From positions 5,885,001 to 5,949,000 of the forward strand of contig NZ_CP096563.1 in assembly GCF_023221595.1 (NCBI RefSeq): 64,000 nt of DNA. The letters are read 5' to 3'. Positions 42,920 to 53,241 of the stretch are shown piece after piece. Positions within the stretch are counted from its first letter, which is position 1, and every line of letters starts with the position of its first letter. A program made the position numbers and the translations under genes. The notes under the pieces were generated by a model that had not been told where the DNA came from, made no database searches, and saw nothing but the letters and a program-made list of their open reading frames with translations. This DNA comes from Rhodococcus qingshengii JCM 15477 (GTDB lineage: Bacteria; Actinomycetota; Actinomycetes; Mycobacteriales; Mycobacteriaceae).

Positions 42920-43704
42920 ATCACGTCTGCCACTGCCCCTGGCCGGGAAACCAGCGATGCGTGCGAGGTCGGGAGTTCGCTGGTGTTCGCGCCCATCCGG
43001 TTTGCCATGAACCGCTGCGCCGATGCGGGGATCACGCGATCCTCACCGGCAACCAGATACCAGCTCGGTGTGTTCGCCCACGACGGTGGCCCGCCGAGCT
43101 CGAGGTTCGCCCACAAAGCCGCAGACTTCTGATGCGCCAACATCGTTGCCGCTGTCTCGTCGGAAACATCCTGAGCGAAGACGGAATGGAAATACTCGTC
43201 CGTGACGTAGCCGTCGACGTTCTTCCCGCCGATCGCGTGAGGATCGTCGACGATCTTCAATCCCAGAGCCGGAGGAAGCAATTGGCTGCCAGGAAACCTG
43301 ATGGGATCGATCGTGATCTGCACCGGCTCACCCTGAACCGGAGCAAACGCCGCGATGTACACCAACGACTGCACCTTCGGGTCGTGAACATTGGTGATCA
43401 CCGCGCCGCCGTACGAGTGTCCGACGAGCACGACAGGTCCGTCGATGTCCGCAACCGTCTTCTCGATCACGGACGCGTCGTAAGCGGGCCCGCGTAGAGG
43501 ATTGTCCGGCGCCACGACGCGATAGCCACGCGAGCGTAGGTCGGCGGCAACGCCGTCCCAACTGGTCGCGTCGGCAAAAGCGCCGTGGACGAGAACGACG
43601 GTTGGCTTGGGGCTCGCCACCGCAGCGCCGGAGCCGAAGATCACTCCAGCCGCGACTGTCATGAGTAACGCCAGAACTGCGGTGAATACACGTGAGATCT
43701 TCAT
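42898..43704 (-). CDS. Secreted alpha/beta hydrolase
   Basis: A 268-residue hydrolase with an N-terminal signal peptide (KISRVFTAVLALLMTVAAG, cleavage likely after AVAS). VHGAFADATSW, nucleophile GHSYGG, acid AGEDRVI and base His in PTSHASLV form the expected set. It resembles EstC-like esterases of unknown substrate. It is divergent from the AraC gene, whose regulator could control it. Confidence 0.87.
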   Translation of the reverse strand: MKISRVFTAVLALLMTVAAGVIFGSGAAVASPKPTVVLVHGAFADATSWDGVAADLRSRGYRVVAPDNPLRGPAYDASVIEKTVADIDGPVVLVGHSYGGAVITNVHDPKVQSLVYIAAFAPVQGEPVQITIDPIRFPGSQLLPPALGLKIVDDPHAIGGKNVDGYVTDEYFHSVFAQDVSDETAATMLAHQKSAALWANLELGGPPSWANTPSWYLVAGEDRVIPASAQRFMANRMGANTSELPTSHASLVSRPGAVADVIVAAAHG

Positions 43705-43872
43705 GCGTTTCCTTCACTCTCGTCGAAAAGCGAGAAACTGCGGTAGGCCGGGACACGCCCGTTTCGATCCTAGAAATACCTGCTGCGACGGACGTGACTG
43801 TCCGTGCAGACTTTTGAGCTCACACTGCACAACTTCTGGTTGAGCGTCCGCATCGCGGGGTATCAGGGCTGC

Positions 43873-44820
43873 ATGGCTTTGCTCCTGGATACTTCCGTGT
43901 TGGAGCCTGACCAACGCGCGGACGCCTTTGTCGACGCGATGGGTCGTGCCTCGGTCCCGTGTGCAATCCACTTGGAGAACCCGGAACGGGTGAGCGCGAG
44001 AATGAACGTGTGGAACCTCGGTGCAGCATCACTGTTCCGCTCCGAGTCGACCGGTATGCGGTTGACCCGAACACCACGTCACGTCCGGTCCGCGTCGATG
44101 CCCGTCCTTGCGATTGCCCTGCAGGAGATCGGGATCGGCCATCTAGATCAGCACGACGAACAACGCAGAGTGCCCGCCGGTGAGCTGTTGATGACGGACC
44201 TGACGTCGACCTACGATTTCTCCTGGCCGGGAACGGGCGCTTCCCAGTGCCTCTACGTTCCGATGGATCGGCTGGGACTGCCGATCGACACCGTGCGGGA
44301 CGCAGCTACCCGGCCTCATCACAGCAATCTGTACCCCGTGATGATCGCGCACGTTCGTGAATTGTTCCGCAGCGCCGCTCTGTTGGAGACCGATCCTGCC
44401 GCCGAACAATTGGGCGAGGCCTCAATCGAACTCGCGCGCGCTTTGGTCGCTTCGATCGCACATGCGAATCCTGACGCATCCGCTCCGAGATCGGCCCTTG
44501 CCATGACTTCGATCCGTCGATACATCCGTGAACACCTTCACGATCCGACACTGAATCCCGCACGAATTGCTCACGCCCACAACATCTCACTGCGACAGCT
44601 GTACAAGATCTGCTCGGACAACGAATTCCGGCTCGAACAGTGGATCATCACCCAGCGCCTGCAGAAGGCTCGGGACGAACTGGCTCGACCCGCTACCGTC
44701 GATCTGCCGATCGCGACCGTTGCGCACCGGGCGGGGTTTGTCGACGCCGGACACTTCAGCCGACGCTTTCGACAGGCCTACGGGCTGAGCCCGACTCGTT
44801 GGCGTCAGCTCCGCGATTGA
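43873..44820 (+). CDS. AraC/XylS family transcriptional regulator
   Basis: A 315-residue regulator. The C-terminal double HTH is RRYIREHLHDPTLNPARIAHAHNISLRQLYKI and then IATVAHRAGFVDAGHFSRRFRQAYGLSPTRWR. The N-terminal half is the ligand/dimer domain of the type starting MALLLDTSVLEPDQRADAF, which supports ATG 43873. Its end overlaps the ankyrin gene by 16 bases on the opposite strand. It probably governs the divergent exported hydrolase. Confidence 0.86.
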   Translation: MALLLDTSVLEPDQRADAFVDAMGRASVPCAIHLENPERVSARMNVWNLGAASLFRSESTGMRLTRTPRHVRSASMPVLAIALQEIGIGHLDQHDEQRRVPAGELLMTDLTSTYDFSWPGTGASQCLYVPMDRLGLPIDTVRDAATRPHHSNLYPVMIAHVRELFRSAALLETDPAAEQLGEASIELARALVASIAHANPDASAPRSALAMTSIRRYIREHLHDPTLNPARIAHAHNISLRQLYKICSDNEFRLEQWIITQRLQKARDELARPATVDLPIATVAHRAGFVDAGHFSRRFRQAYGLSPTRWRQLRD

Positions 44821-45566
44821 AGCAGCGCCACAACGTCTGACTGACCACGACTTTCGGCATTGTCCAACGCGGTCTTCCCCGATGCATCCCGGATCGAGGG
44901 ATCTGCCCCCGCGTCGAGAAGCTGAGTGATCACGTCGATATAGCGCGCCGAACCATCGCCGTACACAACGGCTTCGAGTAGCGCCGTCCACCCGGGATCG
45001 TTGACGTGATTGACCGGAACCCCGGCAGCGATCAGCATCCGGACGCTCTCGACATGCGCGTGTTCACTCGCGGGAATCAGCGCCGTACCGCCGTAACGGT
45101 TCACGCTGTCGACGTCCGCGCCGTGGGCGAGCGTGAGCGCCAGAATCTCGTTCAAACCCTCGGCTCCGGAATACAGGAAGGCCGAATCCTGCATGGAATC
45201 CTTCGCGTTCACGTCTGCTCCGGCAAGAATCAACGTAGAAGCCGCAGCGACAGCGTCGTTCTTGGTGGCCTCGACGAGTGGAGTCCGTTCGCCCTCGCCG
45301 CGAGCTTCGATGTTCGCGCCCGAAGCCAGGGCCGCGGTGATCGCTGCCGGATCATTGCGGTCCACCGCATCGAAGAGTGCCCGTTCGGATTCCGGCGTCG
45401 ATGGCGGCTTTACGCCCGTAATCGATACAGCTGCCGTTGTCGTCGCTGACGCGGCGATCGTCGACGTCACCGGGGTGTCGGACGAACTGCAGCCGGCCAA
45501 CACCCCGGTCACTGATACCGCGAGGATGACGTAGACGAGGACAGACCTATCCGGAAGCGCCGTCAC
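44805..45566 (-). CDS. Ankyrin-repeat lipoprotein
   Basis: A 253-residue protein. The N terminus (VYVILAVSVTGVLAGCSSSD) is a lipoprotein signal with LAGC lipobox. About five ankyrin repeats follow, seen in TPLVEATKNDAVAAASTLILAGADVNAKD, YGGTALIPASEHAHVESVRMLIAAG and GKTALDNAESRG. It starts with GTG overlapping the GntR stop (GTGA) and so is coupled to it. Its role is unknown; an extracytoplasmic binding scaffold is plausible. Its 3' end overlaps the AraC gene. Confidence 0.82.
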   Translation of the reverse strand: MTALPDRSVLVYVILAVSVTGVLAGCSSSDTPVTSTIAASATTTAAVSITGVKPPSTPESERALFDAVDRNDPAAITAALASGANIEARGEGERTPLVEATKNDAVAAASTLILAGADVNAKDSMQDSAFLYSGAEGLNEILALTLAHGADVDSVNRYGGTALIPASEHAHVESVRMLIAAGVPVNHVNDPGWTALLEAVVYGDGSARYIDVITQLLDAGADPSIRDASGKTALDNAESRGQSDVVALLQSRS

Positions 45567-46273
45567 AGCGGATTACTTTCTTGGACAGGAGTTTCAAGCG
45601 TCATCCTGACGGCGTCCAGATGTTCGGCCATCGCTCTGGAGGCGTGGTCGTAACTGCCGGATGCGATTCCTTCGACTATTCGTTCGTGTTCCTCGTTCGA
45701 CCTTTCCTGGCGACCGGCAACAAGATTGAGTGTCTCGGACTGCCTTGTCAACGCTTCACGAATATCGACGATTACCGACTCGAAGACCCGATTCCTACTG
45801 GCTTTCGCGATCAGTCCGTGGAACTGCGCATCGAGTGCGACCCATACGAGCGGATCATCCTCGTCACGCATCTGCTGGACCAGTCCGCGGAGGGCCGTCA
45901 ACTCCTCCGCTGTGTGCCGTTGGGCAGCCCACCCTGCGGCCGGAATTTCGACATGCGGCCGCGCTTCGACCAACTCGTTGGCCGCGTAGCTGCCGAAGTC
46001 GAGGTCTCGCGCTATCGAATCGCTGACGACGAAGGTGCCGAGCCCGGATTTCGTCTCGGTGAGCCCGAGGGCATGGCACGAGCGCAGGGCTTCACGGATG
46101 ACCGATCGACTGACCCCGTGCCTTTCGGCCAGGGACGCTTCGGACGGGAGACGCTCTCCGACTGCCAGATCGCCGGAGGCTATTGCGGCACGAAGGTCTG
46201 CGAGGACTGCCTCGGCAGCACTCACCCGCGCGGCGACTGGTCGCCTGGTGGCCCAGCTGTCTGACAGGTTCAT
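45563..46273 (-). CDS. GntR/FadR family regulator of the asparagine operon
   Basis: A 236-residue regulator. The winged HTH is GERLPSEASLAERHGVSRSVIREALRSCHALGLTE and the FCD domain follows (EIPAAGWAAQRH, LDAQFHGLIAKASRNRVFESVI). ATG 46273 is the likely start; the frame above it runs into the divergent promoter region and is not real. It faces the aspartase-permease-asparaginase operon and is followed by the ankyrin gene. It most likely represses the operon until aspartate or a related ligand is present. Confidence 0.86.
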   Translation of the reverse strand: MNLSDSWATRRPVAARVSAAEAVLADLRAAIASGDLAVGERLPSEASLAERHGVSRSVIREALRSCHALGLTETKSGLGTFVVSDSIARDLDFGSYAANELVEARPHVEIPAAGWAAQRHTAEELTALRGLVQQMRDEDDPLVWVALDAQFHGLIAKASRNRVFESVIVDIREALTRQSETLNLVAGRQERSNEEHERIVEGIASGSYDHASRAMAEHLDAVRMTLETPVQESNPL

Positions 46274-46329
46274 GCCGTCATTGTTGCGACTGCCGAAGTC
46301 CCGCGTCAAACATCGCACCCGATGAAGGG

Positions 46330-46375
46330 TTGACGTGCCGGAGTGAGCGAGGTAACAATTACACCTGTCAGACAG
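46330..46375 (+). promoter_or_regulatory. Promoter and palindromic operator of the aspartase operon
   Basis: A -35 TTGACG (46330-46335), a 17-base spacer and a -10-like TAACAA (46353-46358) are followed by an 11-base perfect palindrome CTGTCAGACAG (46365-46375) around the likely start of transcription. The divergent GntR regulator is the obvious candidate to bind it. Confidence 0.6.
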
Positions 46376-46489
46376 CCTGATAGCCCGATAGCTGGGCGGG
46401 ACTACTACTCGACCGTCAGCGCTGCGATCCCGAAATACACCCACCGCGCAGAGTGATGCTTGCGCGAAGAGACACGAGGAATTGATCAA

Positions 46490-47929
46490 GTGCTCGAAAC
46501 GCGAACAGAACACGATCTGCTCGGCGATCGCGAGGTTCCAGCCGATTCGTACTGGGGTATCCACACCTTGCGCGCAATGGAGAACTTCCCGATCACTGGT
46601 CGAACAATCGCCACGAACCCGCATCTGATCCGCGGCATCGCTTACGTCAAGTGGGCCGCAGCCAGCGCAAACGAAAAGCTGGGCATCCTCGACCGCCCGC
46701 GCGCGGAGGCCATCTCACAGGCATGCAAGGAGATCGTGGACGGGCGGTGGCACGAACAGTTCGTGGTGGACGTCATCCAGGGTGGCGCCGGCACGTCGAC
46801 GAACATGAATGCGAACGAGGTCATCGCCAATCGCGCGTTGGAAATCCTCGGCCACCAGCGCGGCGACTACGAACGGCTTCACCCCAATGAACACGTGAAC
46901 CTGAGCCAATCGACCAACGACGTCTACCCCACGGCCGTGAATATCTCGACGATCTTCGCGATCGATGACCTGCTGGATGCACTTCTTACACTCCAGAACG
47001 CATTCACGACCAAATCTCTTCAGTTCGCCGACACAGTGAAGATGGGACGCACCCAACTGCAGGACGCCGTGCCGATGACCCTGGGTCAGGAGTTCGGGAC
47101 CTACGCGGTCATGATCGAGGAGGATCGGGCGCGTCTGGCTGAGGCCGCTCTTCTCGTTCACGAGATCAACCTCGGTGCGACTGCTATCGGCACTGGCCTC
47201 AACGCACCCGCCGGCTACGCCGAGGTGGCCTGTTCCGACCTGGGCGCACTGACCGGACTGCCGCTGGTGTTGGCAACGGATCTTGTCGAAGCGACCCAAG
47301 ACGTGGGCCAGTTCGTCCACCTCTCCGGCGTCCTCAAGCGGGTCGCTGTGAAGTTGTCCAAGGTGTGCAACGATCTCCGGCTGCTCTCTTCGGGCCCGCG
47401 AGCCGGATTGAACGAGATCAATCTTCCACCGGTGCAGGCAGGTTCGTCGATCATGCCGGGCAAGGTCAATCCTGTCATTCCCGAAGTCCTCAATCAGGTC
47501 GCGTACGAAGTCATCGGCAACGACGTGACGATCACGATGGCTGCGGAATCCGGTCAGCTCCAACTCAACGCTTTCGAGCCGATCATCGTGCACTCACTGT
47601 CCGAAGGAATGCGACACCTCGGTGCGGCTTGCCGCATTTTGGCGGACCGGTGCGTACTCGGCATCACGGCTAACACTGAACTGCTGCGCGCCCGAGTCGA
47701 AGACTCCATCGGCCTCGTCACCGCGCTCAACCCCTACATCGGATATACCGCGTCCACTCGGATCGCCCAGGAGGCGTTGATTTCCGGGCGTCGCGTCGCC
47801 GATCTCGTAATCGAAGCCGGCCTGCTCGACCGCGAGGAACTCGATCGGTTGCTCAGCCCCGAACATCTCGCCAATCTCCGCGTTTCGGGCGAGAAGCCTC
47901 ATGCCACCGCTGTTGCGGAGGAGGTTTGA
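46490..47929 (+). CDS. aspA: Aspartate ammonia-lyase
   Basis: A 479-residue lyase that converts aspartate to fumarate and ammonia. The N-terminal [24 protein letters not shown] and the fumarase/aspartase signature [11 protein letters not shown] are present, as is the [11 protein letters not shown] segment. I prefer GTG 46490 ([12 protein letters not shown]), which has ACGAGGA 9 bases upstream; TTG 46460 is the alternative. It is the first gene of an operon with the permease and asparaginase, so asparagine can be imported, deamidated and deaminated. Confidence 0.9.
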   Translation: MLETRTEHDLLGDREVPADSYWGIHTLRAMENFPITGRTIATNPHLIRGIAYVKWAAASANEKLGILDRPRAEAISQACKEIVDGRWHEQFVVDVIQGGAGTSTNMNANEVIANRALEILGHQRGDYERLHPNEHVNLSQSTNDVYPTAVNISTIFAIDDLLDALLTLQNAFTTKSLQFADTVKMGRTQLQDAVPMTLGQEFGTYAVMIEEDRARLAEAALLVHEINLGATAIGTGLNAPAGYAEVACSDLGALTGLPLVLATDLVEATQDVGQFVHLSGVLKRVAVKLSKVCNDLRLLSSGPRAGLNEINLPPVQAGSSIMPGKVNPVIPEVLNQVAYEVIGNDVTITMAAESGQLQLNAFEPIIVHSLSEGMRHLGAACRILADRCVLGITANTELLRARVEDSIGLVTALNPYIGYTASTRIAQEALISGRRVADLVIEAGLLDREELDRLLSPEHLANLRVSGEKPHATAVAEEV

Positions 47930-49374
47930 TGACCGTCGAACGGGAAGAGACAGGCCGCGCCGAAGTTGCCACTGAGGAGGATCTCGGATATCAGAAGGCG
48001 CTCGGCCCCAGACAAATTCAGATGATCGCGATCGGTGGCGCGATCGGAACCGGCCTTTTCATGGGGGCGGGAGGGCGACTACAACAGGCGGGCCCGGCCT
48101 TGGTTCTCGTGTACGCGCTGTGCGGATTCTTCGCGTTCCTGATCCTGAGGGCGCTCGGCGAACTGGTGATGCACCGACCGACTTCCGGATCCTTCGTTTC
48201 CTACGCACGCGAATTCTTCGGCGAAAAGATGGCTTTCGCTGCGGGCTGGTTGTACTGGATGAACTGGGCAATGACTGCCGTGGTCGACGTCACGGCTGTG
48301 GCGTTGTACATGAACTTCTTCAAAAAGTACTGGGCGCCACTGGGACACATCGATCAGTGGATGTTCGCTCTGATCGCGGTGTTGCTGGTTCTCGGACTGA
48401 ATCTCGTGTCCGTGAAAGTCTTCGGAGAGTTGGAGTTCTGGTTCGCGTTGATCAAGGTCGTGGCCTTGACCGCATTCCTCGGGTTCGGTGTCTATTTCGT
48501 ACTCTTCGGCACGCCCATCGAAGGGCATTCCTCCGGATTCAGCCTGATCGCCGACAACGGTGGGCTGTTCCCCAACGGAATACTGCCGGCAGTCGTGGTG
48601 ATTCAGGGCGTCGTGTTCGCTTACGCTTCAATTGAACTCGTGGGGACCACGGCTGGAGAGACCGAAAATCCCCGGAAGGTGATACCCAAGGCGATCAACA
48701 CAGTGATCATTCGGATCCTCGTCTTCTACGTGGGGTCGGTCCTGCTGCTCTCGCTGTTGCTCCCGTACACCGAATACCACGCCGGTGAAAGTCCATTCGT
48801 CACATTCTTCGGTTCGATCAACATCCAAGGCGCAGATGCGATCATGAATCTGGTCGTTCTCACGGCGGCGTTGTCTTCCCTCAATGCCGGATTGTATTCG
48901 ACCGGACGAATACTCCATTCGATGGCGACGGCCGGTTCGGCGCCTGCCTTCGCTGCCAGAATGAACAAAGCCGGAGTGCCGTACGGGGGAATCGCACTCA
49001 CCGGCGTGGTCATCCTGTTCGGCGTCGGGCTCAATGCTGTTGTCCCAGCGCAGGCCTTCGAAATAGTCCTCAATCTTGCGGCACTGGGCATCATCAGTGC
49101 ATGGGCGGTAATTGTGCTGTGCCAGTTGAGGCTCTGGCAACTTGCGAAACAAGGCAAAGTCACTCGCCCTTCCTTCCGCATATTCGGCGCACCGTACACC
49201 GGGATCGCGACACTGGTCTTTCTTGCGGTCGTTATCGTGTTGATGGCATTCGACAACCCTGTTGGAACGTGGACCGTCGGATCCATCGCGATCATCGCAC
49301 CGCTCTTGATGATTGGTTGGTACGCCGCCAGGAATCGTATTCGCGAGTTGGCCATCCACCACCCCGCAGCTTGA
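47929..49374 (+). CDS. ansP: Amino acid permease of the APC family (asparagine permease-like)
   Basis: A 481-residue permease with 12 TM segments. The first has [21 protein letters not shown] and TM2-3 shows [23 protein letters not shown], the amino acid permease signature. Its ATG shares one base with the aspartase stop (TGATG), with GGAGGAGG upstream. Its operon partners, aspartase and asparaginase, make asparagine or aspartate its likely cargo. Confidence 0.87.
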   Translation: MTVEREETGRAEVATEEDLGYQKALGPRQIQMIAIGGAIGTGLFMGAGGRLQQAGPALVLVYALCGFFAFLILRALGELVMHRPTSGSFVSYAREFFGEKMAFAAGWLYWMNWAMTAVVDVTAVALYMNFFKKYWAPLGHIDQWMFALIAVLLVLGLNLVSVKVFGELEFWFALIKVVALTAFLGFGVYFVLFGTPIEGHSSGFSLIADNGGLFPNGILPAVVVIQGVVFAYASIELVGTTAGETENPRKVIPKAINTVIIRILVFYVGSVLLLSLLLPYTEYHAGESPFVTFFGSINIQGADAIMNLVVLTAALSSLNAGLYSTGRILHSMATAGSAPAFAARMNKAGVPYGGIALTGVVILFGVGLNAVVPAQAFEIVLNLAALGIISAWAVIVLCQLRLWQLAKQGKVTRPSFRIFGAPYTGIATLVFLAVVIVLMAFDNPVGTWTVGSIAIIAPLLMIGWYAARNRIRELAIHHPAA

Positions 49375-49389
49375 CGTGAAAGGACCACA

Positions 49390-50352
49390 GTGTCGAAAGT
49401 CGCAGTTGTCACTACCGGTGGCACCATCGCCAGCACCCGGGATGCGCATGGAATCAGCCGGCCCGCAATCACCGGTGCAGATCTGGTCGGCAACGAGCAG
49501 GCCGACATCGAGCTTCGAGTCGTCGACGTGATGTCGAAGGACAGCTCGAGCATGACCTTCGCGGACATGGATCGTGTTCGCGACGCCGTAGCCGATCAAT
49601 TGAAAGATCCCGGACTCGACTCGGTGGTCGTGCTTCACGGCACCGACACGATGGAGGAAACTGCGTTCTTGTTGGACCTGCACCACGACGACCAACGCCC
49701 GGTGGTCTTCACCGGCGCGCAGCGCACTTTCGACCATCCCGAATCCGACGCTCGTTCGAATCTCGCCGCGGCGATCTCAGCCGGACTGGACATCTCGTCA
49801 CACGGGCGTGGTGTCCTCATCGCCTTCGGCGGTTCGGTCCATCCAGCCGCAGGTACGCGAAAGTCCGATACGACGGCACTCGAAGCCTTCCGCCGCGTGC
49901 ACATCGATCCGCTCCTGCTGCGTACTCCCGAACCATTGCCGTGGCATCCGATTTCGGACACCCGCGTCGACATCATCGCCGTGTATCCCGGGGCAGACCG
50001 CGTACAAATCGACGCCTGCGTGCACGCCGGGGCGCAGGGACTTGTTCTCGACGGACTCGGTTCGGGAAATGCCAATCCGACGATAGTCGAGGCCGTACGA
50101 GACTGCGTAGGCGCTCACATTCCGGTAGCCGTGACAACTCGGGTGCCCTCGGGGCCAATCTCCCCGGTTTACGGTGGCGGTGGTGGCGGGCACGACTTGA
50201 TCGCCGCAGGCGCTGTATTTTCCACCGATCTTCGAGCCGGGCAGGCACGTGTACTTCTGGCAGCCTTGTTGTCAGATCCGGATCTCGTGGGCCTGGAAAA
50301 GGTATTCGACCGCTATTCGAGGTTTGCTCGCACCCCGCCGTTCGGGCGGTAG
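49390..50352 (+). CDS. ansA: L-asparaginase
   Basis: A 320-residue amidase of the type I/II family that hydrolyses asparagine to aspartate. Both active-site motifs are present: VVTTGGTIAST at the N terminus and VLHGTDTMEETAFLL near residue 80. No signal peptide is visible, so it is cytoplasmic. It starts with GTG 15 bases after the permease stop and completes the pathway. Confidence 0.9.
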   Translation: MSKVAVVTTGGTIASTRDAHGISRPAITGADLVGNEQADIELRVVDVMSKDSSSMTFADMDRVRDAVADQLKDPGLDSVVVLHGTDTMEETAFLLDLHHDDQRPVVFTGAQRTFDHPESDARSNLAAAISAGLDISSHGRGVLIAFGGSVHPAAGTRKSDTTALEAFRRVHIDPLLLRTPEPLPWHPISDTRVDIIAVYPGADRVQIDACVHAGAQGLVLDGLGSGNANPTIVEAVRDCVGAHIPVAVTTRVPSGPISPVYGGGGGGHDLIAAGAVFSTDLRAGQARVLLAALLSDPDLVGLEKVFDRYSRFARTPPFGR

Positions 50353-50402
50353 AACTGGCGACACCATTCATTGTTCGAAATTCACTTCACTAAATCAGGG
50401 AC

Positions 50403-50447
50403 TTTGGTCCGAATTTTCGACTTGGACGCTTATTTGGTGTCCGAATT
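50403..50447. repeat. Imperfect direct repeat upstream of the LuxR-type regulator
   Basis: TTTGGTCCGAATT (50403-50415) recurs as TTTGGTGTCCGAATT (50433-50447), 30 bases on and with a 2-base insertion. The region is more A/T-rich than its neighbours and lies 80 to 125 bases before the regulator start. It may be an operator. Confidence 0.4.
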
Positions 50448-50527
50448 GGGTAGTTTCACATCATCTAACTCGTTCAAAATTTCGATCCAGCGGTCACGTC
50501 CAGTGCAGCCAGTCGAACAGGAGTCGG

Positions 50528-53227
50528 ATGAGCAGCCCATTTCGTGATGCCGCTGCAGTAACGCTCGCCGCGGCTCACCGCGTCGGGCAAGCGCACGTGC
50601 CAGGCGCCGCACTCAACGGTCGTTTTCACCCGCCAACTGCCGTGAAAGGACTGGTCGCGCGTCCGCGCCTGCACCGCAAACTCACCGCATCCACTGCCAC
50701 CAAAGGCTCAGGCCCCGGGCCTGTCGGGTTGCTCTCGGCTCCGGCCGGTGCGGGGAAGACCCTACTTCTGGCCGATTGGGCTCGCGAATATTCTCGAGCC
50801 TCCCCTGATGTTGCGCTGGCCTGGCTGACGTTGGCCGAGCGCGACAACAACGTGTCGATACTGTGTGAATCCCTCGCCGAGGCGATCGCGACCTCCGTCG
50901 ATGCGGCCGGCCAGAGGCTCCCCGTGCAGACCGGATCCAGGCCGCCCGTCGAGCAGTGGCTCGCGCACTTTGCGGAAACCCTCGAAACGCACGAGCGCCG
51001 AACAACGTTGATCCTCGACGACGTTCACACCCTCCACGATCCGATGTCGATCGGTCTCCTCGATCGGATACTCACACAGACCCCGGGCAACCTGTCGATT
51101 ATCGTTGCCGCCCGCTACGAACCACCGCTCACGTGGCATCGTCTGGCTCTCGACGGCCGACTCACCCGCTTTGCATCCACCGATCTCGCTTTCGATCGCT
51201 CCGAGATCACCGCGATATTCGGCGAGTACGACATCACGCTGCGCGACGACGAACTCGCAATCGTCGAGAACTTCACCAAGGGGTGGGGCGCCGTCGTTCG
51301 CCTGACCGCCGCGTTTCTGGCCGGCCGCAGTGACATCGGCGATGCACTGGACGAGTTCACGCACACACCCCGCCCGATCGCCGACTTTCTCGTCGACGAG
51401 GTACTGACGTCCTTGCCCGAACATGTCACCTCGTTCATGTTGCGAACATCGGTGGTCGATTCTTTCTCCGCCCAACTGGCGGAAACTCTGACGGACTCGA
51501 ACGCTCTATCCGAGATCGACTCGCTGATTCAGTTCAACTTCCCCGTGACCCGTACCGATTCCGCCGACCACACAACGTGGTTCAGCTATCACCCTCTCTT
51601 GCGCGAGCACCTTCGGGCAGAGTTCCGTCGCGTCGATCACGTCGAGAGAAACCGCGTACACCTGCGAGCAGCAAGCTGGTTCGAAAGCAATCACTTCGAA
51701 CTCGAGGCGCTCGAACTCGAGGTGTCGATCGGAGACCCACACCGCATTCTCGCGTTTCTCGAACGCTGCGGGCTGGGCCTCGTACTCGACGGGCACTGCG
51801 GGGACGTCGTGCGAGTCCTGGAATCGGTGTCGACGCAGGTTTCGGAATCCCCGATCACCCGACTGGTGCTGGCGGCGGCCGCCCTCCACTCCGGTGACGT
51901 GACCTCGGCGACCACGTGCCTCGATCTTCTCGAGGCAACTCATCCACCGATTGCAGAAGATCCATTGTTCCTGGCGATGAGCCTGGAAATCTCCTGCGTT
52001 ACGGCGACTTCCGACAACGAGCCGCTGGCGGCACGTCTGGAGCGGCGTCAGAAGAGCACCCACTCCGACATCGAAGCCTACGCACACATGGAATTGGCGA
52101 CGGCACACTTACTGCGACGTGAGTTCGACAGGGCGACTGTCGAATACACTCAAGCCGTCGCACTCGGGACAATACGGGGCAGGGCGCGATTCGTCTTGAA
52201 GTCGCTGACCGGACTGGGCTACGTAGCTTCTCTCAGCGGAGACATCGGGGCGATGAGGGCTCACTCCGTCTACGCTCTCGACTACGCGGTCGAACATCGC
52301 ATCACGACGACTGCGGAGTACGAGTTGTCCGCGTCGGTGGCCGCCTTTGCCACATACCTCTGCGCTTCGAGCGAACTCCCGTACCGCATCCCGACAATCG
52401 GAAACTACCGGAGCACAGACGTTCTCGGCGCCAGCGCGCCGGTGTTCGGGTGGCACTCCGTCGTAACCTTCGGCCTTCACAGTCTCGACGGCTCGACCGA
52501 CCGACGCTCGACCGCCGCCGATGTCCGCGACGCGATGCTCAGCGCGATCGAATTACGTACCTTCGCGTTCGCGACCTTGGCTCTTCTACCACCCGTCGTC
52601 CACGCATGCCTTTCCGTCGGTGAGGTGGAATGGGCAGCGAGACTCGTGCGTGACGCAGCCGATCAATTCGGAGAAACGTCGGAGATACATCTCGCACGGG
52701 GTGCCGTCGCCTTCTCGTCCAACAAGTTCGCGGAAGCACTCGTCGAAGTTTCCGAAGCTCTCGGGTCCTCCGAAATCCCGTTGCTCGCACATCACGTCTA
52801 CGCCTGGACACTCGAAGCCGGGATCCACGCTGCAACAGGTCACGAGCGCAAGTCGTTTCGCTCCCTCCACAAAGCGCTGCGCGCCGCGGAAGCCGGTAGC
52901 CTGCTACGCCCCTTCCTCGACTACGGCGCATCCCTGCGGCCGGTGTTCGACGAGTTCAGTGGACATTTCGGCGATCAGGAAGCATTTGCCGAACAGGTAC
53001 GTAGCCGCATTCGCCCACAAGAATTGGTGAGTGCACCGATCCTCACGCCAGGCGAATACACCGTGCTCCGTGAACTGGCTTCCGGAGACACCACCGAGTC
53101 CATTGCCGACACGCTGTTCCTTTCCGTCAACACCATCAAGACGCATCTTCGCGGGATCTATCGCAAGTTGGAAGTGAGCAACCGACGCGACGCGCTCAAG
53201 GCTGCGCGACGCGGCGGACTCATCTGA
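50528..53227 (+). CDS. LuxR-family ATPase regulator (MalT/LAL-like)
   Basis: An 899-residue STAND-type regulator. The Walker A motif LLSAPAGAGKTLLL is near residue 70 and Walker B TLILDDVH near 160. A tetratricopeptide-like helical middle follows. The C-terminal LuxR HTH runs from LTPGEYTVLRELASGDT to NTIKTHLRGIYRKLEVSNRRDAL (about residues 838-890). This is the MalT/LAL architecture, in which inducer plus ATP leads to oligomerisation and activation. ATG 50528 has AGGAG four bases upstream. It is not next to an obvious target operon. Confidence 0.86.
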   Translation: MSSPFRDAAAVTLAAAHRVGQAHVPGAALNGRFHPPTAVKGLVARPRLHRKLTASTATKGSGPGPVGLLSAPAGAGKTLLLADWAREYSRASPDVALAWLTLAERDNNVSILCESLAEAIATSVDAAGQRLPVQTGSRPPVEQWLAHFAETLETHERRTTLILDDVHTLHDPMSIGLLDRILTQTPGNLSIIVAARYEPPLTWHRLALDGRLTRFASTDLAFDRSEITAIFGEYDITLRDDELAIVENFTKGWGAVVRLTAAFLAGRSDIGDALDEFTHTPRPIADFLVDEVLTSLPEHVTSFMLRTSVVDSFSAQLAETLTDSNALSEIDSLIQFNFPVTRTDSADHTTWFSYHPLLREHLRAEFRRVDHVERNRVHLRAASWFESNHFELEALELEVSIGDPHRILAFLERCGLGLVLDGHCGDVVRVLESVSTQVSESPITRLVLAAAALHSGDVTSATTCLDLLEATHPPIAEDPLFLAMSLEISCVTATSDNEPLAARLERRQKSTHSDIEAYAHMELATAHLLRREFDRATVEYTQAVALGTIRGRARFVLKSLTGLGYVASLSGDIGAMRAHSVYALDYAVEHRITTTAEYELSASVAAFATYLCASSELPYRIPTIGNYRSTDVLGASAPVFGWHSVVTFGLHSLDGSTDRRSTAADVRDAMLSAIELRTFAFATLALLPPVVHACLSVGEVEWAARLVRDAADQFGETSEIHLARGAVAFSSNKFAEALVEVSEALGSSEIPLLAHHVYAWTLEAGIHAATGHERKSFRSLHKALRAAEAGSLLRPFLDYGASLRPVFDEFSGHFGDQEAFAEQVRSRIRPQELVSAPILTPGEYTVLRELASGDTTESIADTLFLSVNTIKTHLRGIYRKLEVSNRRDALKAARRGGLI

Positions 53228-53241
53228 GCAAGACTGCTTCC

